In this document: one piece after another, positions 1-11,590 of the stretch
Position numbering within the stretch: position 1 is the first letter of the stretch
Layout of the letters: each line of letters begins with the position of its first letter
Assembly (NCBI GenBank): GCA_036365515.1
Contig: CM070874.1
Location: 171,543,797-171,607,796 of the forward strand
Direction: 5' to 3'
From: Torymus aiolomorphi
Lineage: Eukaryota > Arthropoda > Insecta > Hymenoptera > Torymidae
DNA: 64,000 nt
The notes under the pieces: model-generated
Databases searched by the model: none
Seen by the model: the letters and a program-made list of their open reading frames with translations, nothing else
What the model was told of the DNA's origin: nothing
Position numbers and translations under genes: made by a program

Positions 1-1380
1 ACTTTTTGAACACCTCTCGTAGTTTAAAGCTGGGAACTTAAGTTTCGGCTGCACTCCCCTACTGGTTGGCCTAGGCTGGTGCTTCGTGAAAAAAGCAGCT
101 AAGTATGTTGGCTCACGCAACCGTAGTATCTTATATAATAATAATGCTGCAAAATAGAGCCTGCATGAGTCCGTACGAAGCCAGCCCAGGCGTTTCCGGT
201 AGGGAGAAATATGCTCATCCCTTCTAGCACCCGTGACGTATCTCACATAAGAATTGCTCAATCGCTGCACTTTCTCAAGTTCCTCACCAGATGCATCCAG
301 GTAGACTACCGAACAGTAATCAAGATGCGGTTGAATTAGGCACTCGACTAATCTCCGGCGGAGGGTTTCAGTGGTACATGCCCTAAAGAACCTCAAACTA
401 TAAAGGGCTTTGTTAACCTTCTTAGTAATTTGTTCGATGTGAGGTTTCCACGTTAGCTTACTATCGAGCGTAACACCGAGACTCTCAACTTCGCTACTAA
501 ACGGGATGAGCTCTCCAGACTTCAGACCAACGCCAGGCAAGTGCAACGAATTTACATGATTAATTGCAAATCTAGACCCAAAAATGATTGCTTTTGTTTT
601 TCCAGGGTTGAGATGCAGTCCAGAGTTCTCTGCCCATCCAGCCACCATTTGCACCGCACAAGATAGCCGAGCAATGCCTTCCAAAATTTTGTCTTTCGTG
701 GTGTGTATATAAATTTGCAAATCGTCCGCATAGAATATGTGATTAATTGTATTTCCATCAAGTACGTCTTGTAAGTCGTTAACATAAAGACTGAAAAGCA
801 AGGGGTCCAAGACAGAACCCTGTGGAACTCCTAGATTTGTATCTAGCCAATTAGAGTTGCCATTTTTGTTACTAATAACCTTTTGCGTACGACCATGTAG
901 GTACGACTTAATCCACAGGAGAGCTGATCTAGAGAACCCCAGCCGACTGAGTTTACGTAACAATTTTGTTGGAGAAACAGTGTCAAAAGCTTTACTGAAA
1001 TCAAATAGTAACAGTACCGTCAGTTTTTTATTGTCGATACATAAGCGAATATCGTCAGTCAGCTTGATAAGTGCTGTCTGGGTACTGTGGTGCTTTCGGA
1101 ATCCGGCCTGGAGGGGATCCAAAACATTGTTACTATTAAGATACTCCGTGATTTGGTTATGGGCAATCTTTAAAAGCACCTTGGAGAGAAAGCAGAGTAA
1201 TGCAATAGGACGAAAGTCCGAAGCAGAAGATGGTGATAGCTTCTTTTTGATAGCAATTATCTGTGCTCGCCTCCAAGAGCCCGTAAAGATGCCCTGCGCG
1301 AGAGAGATATTGAATATCCCGACTAAATACTCGCCGATGGTAGGTAGAACTTCACGATTACACTTTGAGGGATCCTTCTT
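1..1380 (-). pseudogene. Reverse transcriptase of non-LTR copy A, 3' part outside window
   Basis: The minus-strand frame whose codons start at positions divisible by three (for example 822) stays open from about 1370 to the window edge. It reads the RT palm motifs: an FRPIALL block near 1200, QAGFRKHHSTQTAL near 1100, LGVPQGSV near 820 and the catalytic FYADDLQIY near 720. A frameshift near 1330-1380 separates it from the upstream linker (1721-1323), which ends in a spurious tail, making the pol ORF discontinuous. The enzyme would perform target-primed reverse transcription. The palm residues look intact, so the damage is mainly by indel and is relatively young. Confidence 0.85.
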
Positions 1381-1721
1381 GCCTGCGAGAAAAAATGTGA
1401 GATCGCAAAGACCACATCGCACAAAGTTATGGGTTTAAAACAGAAACCTTCCTCACTTGCAAGTGAAATGACGTCCATTGCATCCTCAATATTTTGACGA
1501 GGAGATACAGAAATCCCTGCAAAGTGCGCGTTCAGCTCCTGAGGAGTAAAGTCGTAAAGATCATCTTCTCTGCGCTTTGGTAAGAGGCCGAGATTACGCA
1601 TTTCCTTCCATATGTCCTTATTTTCATCAAGAGCTTCTGTGAGATATTTATGAAGGAAGGAATTACCCTCTTGAGAATTGCATAAGTCAACCTCATTGCT
1701 GAGTCTGAGGAACTCATTCAA
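1323..1721 (-). pseudogene. Endonuclease-RT linker of non-LTR copy A
   Basis: This 132-codon stretch begins with a NEFLRLSNEVD block and contains a FTPQELNAHFAGISVSP block. Both are present with few changes in copy B at 55.69-55.95 kb. It is the inter-domain linker between endonuclease and RT. Its last residues after SHFFSQAR diverge from copy B because of a small deletion, which moves the RT into another frame. Confidence 0.75.
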
Positions 1722-1791
1722 CGTAGCTATGCGCCCAGTACGTTTGTAGCGTCTATGAGCAGCATTGCGTTTGTTGATCAGCTGTCTCAGC

Positions 1792-2698
1792 TCAGAACCA
1801 ATCCAAGGAGCACGATGTTTTTTTAGGATTAACAGTTTTTAAAGGTGCTAGATTATCAATGGCATGATTTAAATTAGAATTTAAAGAAAAAATTGTTCCC
1901 TCCAAATCAGATTCTGTCGAATTCATGTCTGCCCAGTCACAGTTAGCGAGCAGTGCATTCAAAGTTATCGGATTGATATTTTTGTAATCTCTGTAGGAGA
2001 AGGACTCTCTTGCAGGCACTGGCACAAAGTGATTTATAGTAACGCCAATAATGGCATGCTTACCGAAACTGGGCAGACATTCATTCGTAAACCCAAGCAC
2101 TTCGTCACTTTCGTCTGTCACGATCAAGTCAATCCAGGTATGAGAAGTCGAAGTCTTGTGATGTGTTGGGCCGTGCTGCACTATATGAAGCGACAGCTCC
2201 TTTGCTAGGTTATTTATGGTATGTGCATCACCATCGGACGTCGATAAGAGATCGGCATTCAGATCCCCCATAATAAATTTGTGGCTGAACACTAAAAAAG
2301 TCGGTGCCCTTTTGCATGGCAATGTGAGGGGGTCGATAGATAACACTGACTAGGATGGGAGCGGAAGAGCCATGCTGTACACGACAAAATAAATACTCAG
2401 GTACAGAAGGTCTTCCTGTTCCCTAAGTATTAGACGACGCTAATTTTGTGATTTTGAAATCACTTCGTACATATAAAGCAATTCCGCCCCCATTTGTACT
2501 ACGGTCTTGCCGCAATACCGAATAACCATCGATCCGAATGAGGCTGTCATCGACCTCCGGATCCAGCCATGACTCCGCGATGCCAAACAGATGGTAAGAG
2601 GGATTATCAGCTAAGTGCAAGCGAAGATTGTTAAGACGCGGCCTGACCGAATTTATGTTAAGGCAACCCGCCCTTAAGGAGCCTCCACCTCCCAGCAT
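1792..2698 (-). pseudogene. APE-type endonuclease domain of non-LTR copy A
   Basis: Two overlapping pieces in different frames make up the domain. Minus 2698-2423 begins the fold with CLNINSVRPRLNNL, the catalytic Glu in FGIAESWLDP, and GYSVLRQDRSTNGGGIALYV. Minus 2346-1792 carries the second half with the Asp/Asn pair in FIMGDLNADLL and the later SHTWIDLIVTDE and GKHAIIGVTI blocks. These are the conserved stations of the exonuclease-endonuclease-phosphatase fold used by non-LTR elements to nick target DNA. The final SDH-type histidine motif is seen as GKHA. A frameshift near 2350-2430 disrupts the domain. Copy B retains only the last third. Confidence 0.85.
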
Positions 2699-2719
2699 AC
2701 TAGTAGCAGTCGATCCCAG

Positions 2720-3406
2720 TCATGATGCCTGCTGCGACTCGGCAACCTGTGCTCCTTCCTGCCTAGCATTAACATTATTGTTGCTGCTGATTGCAGTACA
2801 AAACGTTTTAGATATTTTTCTCTTAAGCTGATGTTGATTGAAAGCAGCCTGGCACGCCATTTGAATGACTTGCAAGTCGCTAACAGAAGTGAAGACATGC
2901 GCTCGCTCGCCTCCCTTTCGCTTGGCCAAAAATCTACCACCCGAGTGCCAAATATACTTAAAGCACAGCCCCTGAGCGATTGATCTTAGACTTTTAAAAG
3001 TCTGAAATTTATCATAGGGCAACATTTCATTAATACAAATTTTGTTATTTGGCACACAAGCAGCTGAGATCCAGCCATACAATGCAGGATCGATGTCATT
3101 CATCGTGATGTATGTTTTAGCAAGCGATCGCTTAGCCATCATTACATCTCTAACGAGGATCGAACTACTGAGCCTAACGATACACGAGGGCAATGCGCCA
3201 GATACCGGCACCAAACCATCCTCTGCTTCAGCCCCACTCCTCCGAGACCGGTCCCGGGGCCTCAACACACGTACCTCAAGGATGTCACCTCTATTGAGAG
3301 AAGGGAGGATGGATCCAAGCACCGTAAAGGCAATCTCGCTGGTCATTTCAGCGTTATCAAGGTAGTCTTCTTTTAAGACACCGCTGAGGACTACCTCACA
3401 GGGCAT
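2720..3406 (-). pseudogene. ORF1 C-terminal region of non-LTR copy A
   Basis: This 228-codon ORF starts inside ORF1 and reads an RNA-binding-type region: DILEVRVLRPRDR, then CIVRLSSSILVRDVMMAKR, then ICINEMLPYDKFQTFKSLR and FKYIWHSGGRFLAKRK. In many CR1/Jockey-like elements ORF1 has this order (short beta segments, IxINE box, basic end) and packages the RNA. It ends just upstream of the endonuclease, as expected for a bicistronic element. A stop or frame change upstream separates it from the coiled coil at 3880-3630. The assignment is by position and motif layout, not by database search. Confidence 0.65.
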
Positions 3407-3629
3407 AGAAACATCACTCCCAGAGCCCGCCAGAGAAGCCCCGGGGCCAAGCCGAAGGATGGATACGATTGCATATTGTTACTTGCAGAAAGTGAGGAGC
3501 TTCCAGAGTCAGATATATTATTATGACGAGTTTTTGCTTGTTCTGAATTTGAATCTAAATGTGACCCTAATTCCGTAGTTTTACCGCGAGTACCCTGGAC
3601 ACATTTAGAGCTGCTGAGTGCATTGTCAA

Positions 3630-3990
3630 GTTCAGTTTATAAAGCAATATTTTTCTCCAGAAGCAGTCCACATTTAATGTTGAAAGTGTTTAATAAGTCA
3701 TTTTGTTTGACTATCTGCTCCTCAAGAGCAGAGATCCGTGTGAGAAGCTGCGCGCTATCCTCATTAAGAGGCGCTTTAGTCATCACAGACCTCTGATTCC
3801 TGAGAAGCTTTAGATCGTCTAACTGCTCCTGGATTATGTCAAAACGCTTGAAAAAGAGGTCCAGAGTACTCTGGGCTATATACCAAGCTCACTTGGTCCC
3901 GAAAATTTTCCGGCAAGTTTTCCACACCTCTGTTAAGCACAGTGGAATTTCCCGCATATCGTCGGCCCTGGCAGAGCGGCGGTGCAAGCC
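3630..3990 (-). pseudogene. ORF1 N-terminal coiled coil of non-LTR copy A
   Basis: On the minus strand, the frame containing RFDIIQEQLDDLKLLRNQ (about 3850-3795) continues through ISALEEQIVKQNDLL to LLEKNIAL at about 3645 and then meets a stop. Leucine, isoleucine and charged residues recur with heptad spacing, as in the coiled coil that trimerises ORF1 proteins of related retroelements. The stretch upstream to about 3990 stays open in the same frame. GC content rises sharply at 3960-4090, which probably marks the element's 5' end. Confidence 0.6.
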
Positions 3991-4100
3991 GAGCGGCGAC
4001 CGCCGCGGCAAAGAGTGGGGGCAACCGTTGCTACAGAGTACGTCTACGGAAGCGGGCGGTAAGGGGGAAGCGGAGCAATCGAGGAGCGCAACGATTTAGT

Positions 4101-4715
4101 ACGCAGTAAAAATCGCTGTGAAATCGACTTGTCACAGAAATGACTGCATATTGGTTATAAGGTAAATCGAGGTCATAACGATTTTGAAATTTGCAGATTC
4201 CTAGGTCCAAGGGTTCTATCCGAAAACAGCGTTTGAAAGTTTTATTTACTTATATCTCGAGAACCGCTTAGTCTACAACAAAATGGCTTACACCAAACAA
4301 AAGAGCGCAAAATTTTGAATCAGAAACGATTTTTTACTCGATTCCGATGAGTGCAAGGTTCCGAGATAATTAATCGAAAAGAAACGAACATGCCCCCGAC
4401 TTTCCTCCCGCGCCGCGGTATGCTTCCCGTGTCTCTCGCTCCTACAGCGTTTATTTCTTTTCGATTAATTATCTCGAAACTTTGTACTCGACGGAATCGA
4501 GTTCAAAATCGATGCAAAATTTTAAGCTCTTTTGTTTGATGCAAGCCATTTTATTGTTGACTATAATCAAATAAAACTTACGAACGTTGGTTCGTATAGA
4601 AGCTCTGGGAAACTGAGAGAGCTGCAAATTTCAAAATCTGTTTTTGTCGACTTCGATTTACCTTATAAACAGCATTCAGCCATTTCTGTGACAAGTCGAT
4701 TTCAGTACTGGACTC
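4101..4715. mobile_element. Fold-back/MITE-like inverted repeat element
   Basis: Two arms of about 265 bp lie in opposite orientation around a spacer of about 90 bp. CAGTAAAAATCGCTGTGAAA at 4101 mirrors TTTCAGTACTG at about 4711. The shared inner blocks include GACTTGTCACAGAAATG, TTATAAGGTAAATCGA, GAGATAATTAATCGAAAAGA and their reverse complements. Arms match imperfectly, roughly 85 percent by eye. The spacer (about 4380-4465) is GC-rich. No transposase is encoded. It abuts the 5' end of non-LTR copy A, so one may have inserted next to the other. Confidence 0.75.
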
Positions 4716-6340
4716 ATTTTCAAGACAGCTGGCGAGGAAAGCTTTCGCTTGATCGGCCAAAAGCTAGTGAAACTATGAACGCATCATAGTTGATATCTCT
4801 TGTTGATAGATACAGAGCGAGTCATGTATTTCCTTTCTTAAAAAACGTGGGTCCGATGTTGTGCAACATTTGAAAATTGATTTAGATTGGTCATAAAGAA
4901 TAGGCGTGAAGATTTGCTATACTCGTTACATTTGAATTTTTATATTGAATTTCTATACTTTAGGTATTTTAAACTAAATAAATAAATTAAAATAAAATAT
5001 GAAAATAATTTTTCGTTTAAAAAAATTATCTGATTATCCTATCATTTTACGTATTCAGAATTAAAGAATGATAAAATACTTTTATTTTATACTTTTGATT
5101 TTGTCATTAGTCTTTACAAAAAACGAGAAATCGACGGCACTGCTATTTTAGAGCGATACATGAAAAGTTCTTTAGTTTAAATCATGTTAACCATGGAATT
5201 TCTTGATGAAACCCCGGGAAGCGTTCGTTTCGTTTCGTCACCAGTTCAACTTTTATTTTCAGACTCGTAAACAGCTGTACAGCCATGCAGCGACAAGCTC
5301 ACTCGAAAAATTACGGACGATGCCGCCTTGCAGTATTACGACAAAAGTTCTTCCGCCAAAATGAATTTCTCATCCTCGCAAGCGCGTTATCCTTCTAATC
5401 ATCAATGGATCATTCAATAAAAAAAAGATAAAACAGTTACACGACCGTTGTCAAAATTTATGTAAAGGATTTTCTGGCTTAAAATATTATTTTATCCCCA
5501 CGATGAGCTCAGGTGGCTGGCAACACATTACCCTTTTAAACACAAGAGTTTTTCTATTAGAAATCAAGAAAACGCGTACACAGGCACCTCGTATCCTTAC
5601 GTAAAGAGTTCTCGTGCTTAAATAAATCTATCGGCTTCGCTAAAACATCTAGGAATTGAAAGGAAAACTTCTATTAAAGGTAACAAAAATCGTATTTCTA
5701 GTTAACGAGGTTCATGCGTGACTCCCAAATTAAAGCAGTGTTAAATCAAGAGGTTGTCTAAAATATGTAAGAGCAATAGCTGTAATGTAATTAAGCCATT
5801 TCAAATAATATAAATAGGTAATCTGTTATAAAAAAAGTCTATTTAACATAACTAAACAAACATTTTTTAACAAAATGTCGATATTTCAGGAACAGATTTC
5901 GTCAGTACAAACAATTATTGATAAACCACAGGGATCTTTTTTCATTAACTACCGATTTCATTTTTCAAGATAAGATTTTGTTTCTTAATTTATTTCATTG
6001 TTACTTGCCGAAGAAAAATTTCATAATTATCCAAAACCTTCAAAGTTAAAGCCAATTTAAAAAATATATTTCTTTTACCATTTTCACGAATTAATGAACA
6101 ACCACGGCCATGGTTATAACATTCTGAATAATAAATAATATTGTATTTTTCCCCCGACGAGACCCAAAAACATTCATTAAGGGGGTCAGAGACCTTTAAA
6201 ATGAGGAAAAATCGATTTTTTTATTACATATTTCACTAAAAAACACTTGTACAATATGTCCCAAATTGTTTTAAAGCATTATCCATTTTTCTTTTCAGAA
6301 TATACACAAAACATTCATAAAGCTTTCTATTTGCTTTTTG
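4716..6340. other. AT-rich stretch without recognised gene
   Basis: I see no credible coding region, RNA gene or long repeat here. A GGGGGTCAGAGACC motif followed by an ATGAGGAAAAATCGATTTTTT block at about 6181-6222 looks like the end of a small DNA transposon, but no partner end was found. Confidence 0.5.
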
Positions 6341-6388
6341 TGCAAATTACATTTATAGCACTGCGTGACTTAAGTCCGCACTTAAGTC

Positions 6389-6499
6389 ACGCCTATCCGT
6401 GCGATAAGTAGTCCATTATTTCACCGTGTTTATCGCACTCGCTACGCTCGTGCGCTAACCTCACGGTGCCCTAATGGACTGCTTAGCGCACGGATAGGC
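6389..6499. repeat. Hairpin 1 outside the giant palindrome
   Basis: CCTATCCGTGCGATAAG at 6389 pairs with its near-reverse complement ending in CGCACGGATAGG at 6499. The apex is CGCACTCGCTACGCTCGTGCG. A second flanking pair, GACTTAAGT and ACTTAAGTC, sits at 6366-6387. The apex core TCGCTACGCTCG recurs in hairpin 2. Confidence 0.75.
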
Positions 6500-6539
6500 G
6501 TGGCAGCGAACTTAAGGCATGCAGTGTTATAAAAAATTG

Positions 6540-6662
6540 TACGATACTAGTGCGTTAAGTAACCCATTACACGCCGTGATAGGACCCTCGCTACGCTCGG
6601 GCCCTAACTTCACGCCGTGACACAATGGGCCACTTATCGCACTTGTATCGTAATGTACTATT
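6540..6662. repeat. Hairpin 2, straddling the left end of the giant palindrome
   Basis: GTACGATACTAGTGCG at 6540 pairs with CGCACTTGTATCGTAATGTAC ending near 6660, and AAGTAACCCATT pairs with AATGGGCCACTT. The apex is CCCTCGCTACGCTCGGGCC. The right half of this hairpin (from about 6591 on) is mirrored at 34973-35045; the left half is not, so the giant palindrome begins at the hairpin apex. Confidence 0.75.
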
Positions 6663-7015
6663 TTCCACTTGTATAGATAATATTGACTTGTACTATTTTT
6701 TTTTCTTCATTTTTCTTTTTTTAATATATTTTAAATTTTCATTCTACATATGTATACCGCGTAACCAAATTATCCTCACATTGGATTTTCTCCCTGCAAA
6801 ATTGTGAAAAGGTTGGAAAAGCGGTGAGTCTAAGGGTTTTGGCGACCGAGGAACACAATGGTGCAGTCAAAATTGACGTAGGACAAAAATAAAAAAGATA
6901 GCAAAATTATTTTTTCGAAAAATATTTAAGGTTTCGTTTTTATGTCCATTTATCGAAGTTCATTAAGTATAAAGACCATACCGCCTTTGACCGACCTCGA
7001 TATCGATATATTAAG

Positions 7016-7312
7016 TTAAAAAATTGACAATATATTGCTAGTAGATTGGAAATATATTGGGTAGCATATGGGAACTATATTGCCAAACCTATTGGCGATA
7101 TGTGTGAGATACCTGTTTGGCACAATAATTGCAATATATTGGAAATAGGTTTTGCAATATAGTGCCAATATACTTCCCATATCTATTGCCAATACATTAC
7201 CAATGTAGATCCAATAGTTTTCATTTCTACGCAGGTATGGCTGAAAGTATAAAGGATTCCGTACGTAAAGCGTTGGATTCGAATTTTTCGCACAACATTG
7301 ACTGAAATTCAC
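7016..7312 (-). other. 98-codon ORF in TATTGG-rich block, left arm
   Basis: A 98-codon frame starting at a GTG and rich in Tyr, Ile and Asn covers a block dense in TATTGG/CCAATA words. The mirrored position in the right arm (34318-34614) has an ORF of exactly the same length with only a handful of amino-acid changes. The first residues (NFSQCCAKNSNPT) are the same leader that precedes the minisatellite ORFs further inward, so the leader belongs to the repeat DNA. There is no ATG, and the function is unknown. It is probably fortuitous, but length conservation between diverged arms is worth noting. Confidence 0.3.
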
Positions 7313-7319
7313 CTAAATT

Positions 7320-10300
7320 TAATACTAAGTTTCCCGTAAGTAGAGCGTATTTATCACTCTTTTCCCAAACTTAGGTGAAACATAACATTAACTTTGTATG
7401 AAGTTTTACGTAACTTAATCATAAGATTTCGATTTGGTTTTCCAAACTTTCAAAGAGATGAACTGAGGCAAAGGAATATAAACATATGAAGTATTTCATA
7501 AGGCGAGTGTCAGATTCGTATTTTTACACGAACATGGGCGGAAAATAATCTGAAGTTCATACTAAGTTTACCGTCGATGGTTGTGACAAGCTTTTTCTAA
7601 AGTATGGCTGAAAATATGGCTTAAAGTATGGCTTAACGTATGGCTTAAAGTATAGCTGAAAGAATATCTGAAAGTATGGCTTAAAGTATGGCTGAAGGTA
7701 TGACTTACAGTATGGATGAAAGTATGGCTTAAAGTATGGCTGAAAGTTATCGTTTAGATTCCGTAAGGAGATCGTAGTATTCGAATTATTTCCACAACCA
7801 TGACTGTAATACACCTAACCTTTGTATCAAGTTTCTCGTGAGTAGAACGTATTTATCATTATTTTCCCAAACTTTACTGAAACTTAACATTAACCTTCTA
7901 TGATGGTTTACGTAATTTAGTCGAAAGATTTCAATTCGGTTTTCGAAACTTTAAAGGAGATGAACTGAGCCAAAGTTAATATAAACATATGAAGTATTTC
8001 CTAAGGCGAGTGTAAGATTCCTATTTTTACACGAACATTGACAGAAACTAATCTAAAGTTCATATTAAGTTTTCTGTCGATGGTTGTGACAAGCTTTTTC
8101 TAAAGTATGGATGGAAGTATGGCTTAAAGTAGGGCTGAAAGTATGGCTAAAGTATGGCTGAAAGTATGGCTTAAAGTATGGCTGAAAGCATGGGTTAAAG
8201 TATGGCTGAAAGTATGGCTTACAGTATGGATGAAAGTATGGCTTAAAGTATGGCTCAAAGTATGGCTGAAAGTATGGCTTAAAGTATGGCTTAAAGTATG
8301 GCTGAAAGTTAACGTTTAGATTCCGTAAGGAGATCGTAGGATTCGAATTATTTCCACAAACTTGACTGAAATTTACCTAAATTTTTTTATTAAGTTTCCC
8401 GTGAGTAGAACGTATTTATCATTATTTTCCCAAACTTTACCGAAACATAACATTAACCTTGTAAGATGTTTTACGTAATTTAATCGTAAGATTTCAATTC
8501 GGTTTTCCAAACTTTAAAAGAGTTGAACTGAGCCAAAGTTTATATAAACATATAAAATATTTCCTAAGGCGAGTGTAAGGTCCCTATTTTTACACGAACA
8601 TTGACGGAAACTAATCTGAAGTTCATATTAAGTTTCCTGTCGATGGTAGTGACAAGCTTTATCTAAAGTATGGCTTAAAGTATGGCTTAAAGTATGGCTG
8701 AAAGTATGGCTTAAAGTATGGCTGAAAGTATGGCTTAAAATATGCCTGAAAGTATGGCTTAAAGTATGGCTGAAAGTATGGCTTAAAGTATGGCTGAAAG
8801 TATGGCTTACCGTATGGATGAAAGTATTGCTTAAAGTATTGCTGAAAGTATGGCTTGCAGTATGGATGAAATTATGGCTTAAAGTATCGCTGAAAGTATG
8901 GCTTAAAGTATGGCTTAAAGTATGGCTTAAAGTATGGCTGAAAGTTATCGTTTAGATTCCATAAGGAGATCGTAGGATTCGAATTATTTCCACAACCTTG
9001 ACTGAAATTTACCTAAATTTTTTTATTAAGTTTCCTGTGAGTAGAACGTATTTATCATTATTTTCCCAAACTTTACCGAAACATAACATTAACCTTGTAA
9101 GATGTTTTACGTAATTTAATCGTAAGATTTCAATTCGGTTTTCCAAACTTTAAAAGAGTTGAACTGAGCCAAAGTTAATTTAAACATATAAAGTATTTCC
9201 TAAGACGAGTGTAAGATTCCTATCTTTACACGAACATTGACGGAAACTAATCTCAAGTTCATATTAAGTTTCCTGTCGATGGTCGTGACAAGCTTTTTCT
9301 AAAGTATGGCCTAAAGTATGGCTTAAAGTATGGCTTAAAGAATGGTTTAAAGTATGGCAGAAAGTATGGCTTAAAGTATGGCTTAAAGTATGGCTGAAAG
9401 TTAAAGTTTAGATTCCGTAAGGATATCGTAGGATTCGAATTATTTCCACAACCTTGACTGAAATTTACCTAAATTTTTTGTATTAAGTTTCCCGTGAGTA
9501 GAACGTATTTGATAGTTCTTGTCCCAAACTTTACCGAAACTTAACATTAACCTTGTATGATGTTTTACGTAATTTAATCGTAAGATTTCAATTCGGTTTT
9601 CCGGACATTAAAAGAGATGAAATGAGCCAAAGTTTATATAAATATATGAAGTATTTCCTAAGGCGAGTTTAAGATTCCTATTTTTACACGAACATTGACA
9701 GAAACAAATCTAAATTTCATATTAAATTTTCTGTCGGTGGTTGTGACAATCTTTTTCTAAAGTATGGCTGAAAGTATGGCTTAAAGTATGGCTGAAAGTA
9801 TAGCTTGAATTATGGATGAAAGTATGGCTTAAAGTATGGCTTAAAGAATGGCTTAAAGAATGCCTTAAAGTATCGCGTAAAGTATGGATGAAAGTATGGC
9901 TGAAATTATGGGTGAAAGTTATAGTTTATATTCCGTAAAGCGATCGAAAAATCCGAATTATTTCCACAGTCACCTAAATTTTGTAATTAGTTTCTCGTCA
10001 GTAGAATGTATTTATCATTATTTTCACAAACTTTACCGAAATTTAACATTAACCTTGTATGATGTTTTACGTAAATTAATCTTAAGATTTCAATTCGGTT
10101 CTACAAATTTTAAAAGAGATGAACTGAGGCAAAATGAATATAAACATATGAAGTATTTCCTAACGCGAGTGTAAGATTCCTATTTTTACACGAGCATTGA
10201 CGGGAACTAATCTGAAGTTCATATTAAGTTTCCTGTCGATGGTTGTGATAAGCTTTTTCTAAAGTATGGCTTAAAGTATGGCTGGAAGTATGGCTTGAAG

Positions 10301-11590
10301 TATGGATGAAAGTATGGATTAAAGTATGGCTTAAAGTATGGCTTAAAGTATGGCTTAAAGTATGGCTGAAAGTATGGCTTAAAGTATGGCTTAAAGTATG
10401 GCTTAAAGTATGGCTGAAAGTGAACGTTTAGATTCCGTAAGGAGATCGTAGGATTCGAATTATTTCCACAACCTTGACTGAAATTCACCTAAATTTTTTG
10501 TATTAAGTTTCCCGTGATTAGAACGTTTTTGGATCGTCCTTTTCCCAAACTTTACCGAAACTTAACATTAACCTTGTATGATGTTTTACGTAATTTAATG
10601 GTAAGATTTCAATTCGGTTTTCCGAACATTAAAGAGTTGAACTGAGCCAAAGTTAATATAAACATATAAAGTATTTCATAAGGCGAGTTTAAGATTCCTA
10701 TTTTTACACGAACATTGACGGGAACTAATCTGAAGTATATTAAGTTTCCTGTCGATGGTCGTGACAAGCTTTTTCTAAAGTATGGCTTAAAGTATGGCTG
10801 GAAGTATGGCTGAAAGTTATCGTTTAGATTCCGTAAGGAGATCGTAGGATCCGACTTATTTCCACAGCCTTGACTGAAATTCACCTAAATTTTGTAATTA
10901 GTTTCTCATGAGTAGAAGGTATTTATCATTATTTTCTCAAATTTACCGAAATTTAACATTAACCTTGTATGATGTTTTACGTAAATTAATCTTAAGATTT
11001 CATTTTGGTTTTACAATCTTTAAAAGAGATGAACTGAGGCAAAATGAATATAAACATCTGAAGTATTTTATAAAGTGAGTGTAAGATTCGTATTTTTACA
11101 CGAACATGGGCGGAAACTAAGCTGAAGTTCATATTAAGTATTCCGTCGATGGTTGTGACAAGCTCTTTCTAAAGTATGGCTGAATGTATGGCTTAAAGTA
11201 TGGCTTAAAGTATGGCGTGAAGTATGGATGAAAGTATGGTTTAAAGTATGGCTTAAAATATGGCTTAAAGTATGGCTGAATGTACGGCTTAAAGTATGGC
11301 TGAATGTATGGCTTGAAGTATGGATGAAAGTATGGCTTAAAGTATGGGTTGAAGTATGGCTTAAAGCATGGCTGAAAGTATGGCTTATAATATGGATGAA
11401 AGTATGGCTTATGTATGGCTGAAAGTTAACGTTTAGATTCCGTAAGAAGATCCTAGTATTCGAATTATTTCCACAACAGTGACTGAAATTCACCTAAATT
11501 TTGTATTAAGTTTCCCGTGAGTAGAACGTATTTGATCTTTCTTTTCCCAAACTTTACCGAAACTTAACATTAACTTTGTATGATGTTTTA
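7320..11590. repeat. Eight minisatellite blocks, left arm, forward set
   Basis: A composite unit of about 400-700 bp repeats here. Each unit has a conserved ~390-bp segment (start marker GTTTAGATTCCGTAAGGAG, end marker GATGGTTGTGACAAGC) followed by a variable run of 12-bp units, TTAAAGTATGGC alternating with TGAAAGTATGGC. Runs lie near 7590, 8100, 8660, 9300, 9760, 10255, 10780 and 11170 and differ in copy number. All eight have the same orientation. Confidence 0.9.

Larger units (their letters stand above)
1..4100 (-). mobile_element. Decayed non-LTR retrotransposon, copy A (CR1/Jockey-like)
   Basis: Read on the minus strand, this segment shows in order an ORF1 with an N-terminal coiled coil (about 3880-3630) and a globular part (3406-2720), an APE-type endonuclease (2698-1792), a linker (1721-1323) and a reverse transcriptase that is still open at base 1. 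Several frame changes separate these parts, so the copy is dead. The protein is closely related along its length to the copy at 53.6-56.4 kb (same RT signature and same linker), so both belong to one family. The 3' end lies outside the window. The clade call rests on the APE endonuclease plus RT layout and RT wording; a phylogeny would be needed to choose between CR1, L2 and Jockey. Confidence 0.88.

Noticed and set aside
857..1438. Plus-strand ORF of 193 codons
   Set aside because: Antisense shadow of the minus-strand reverse transcriptase of copy A; the same shadow is seen opposite copy B at 55169-55489.
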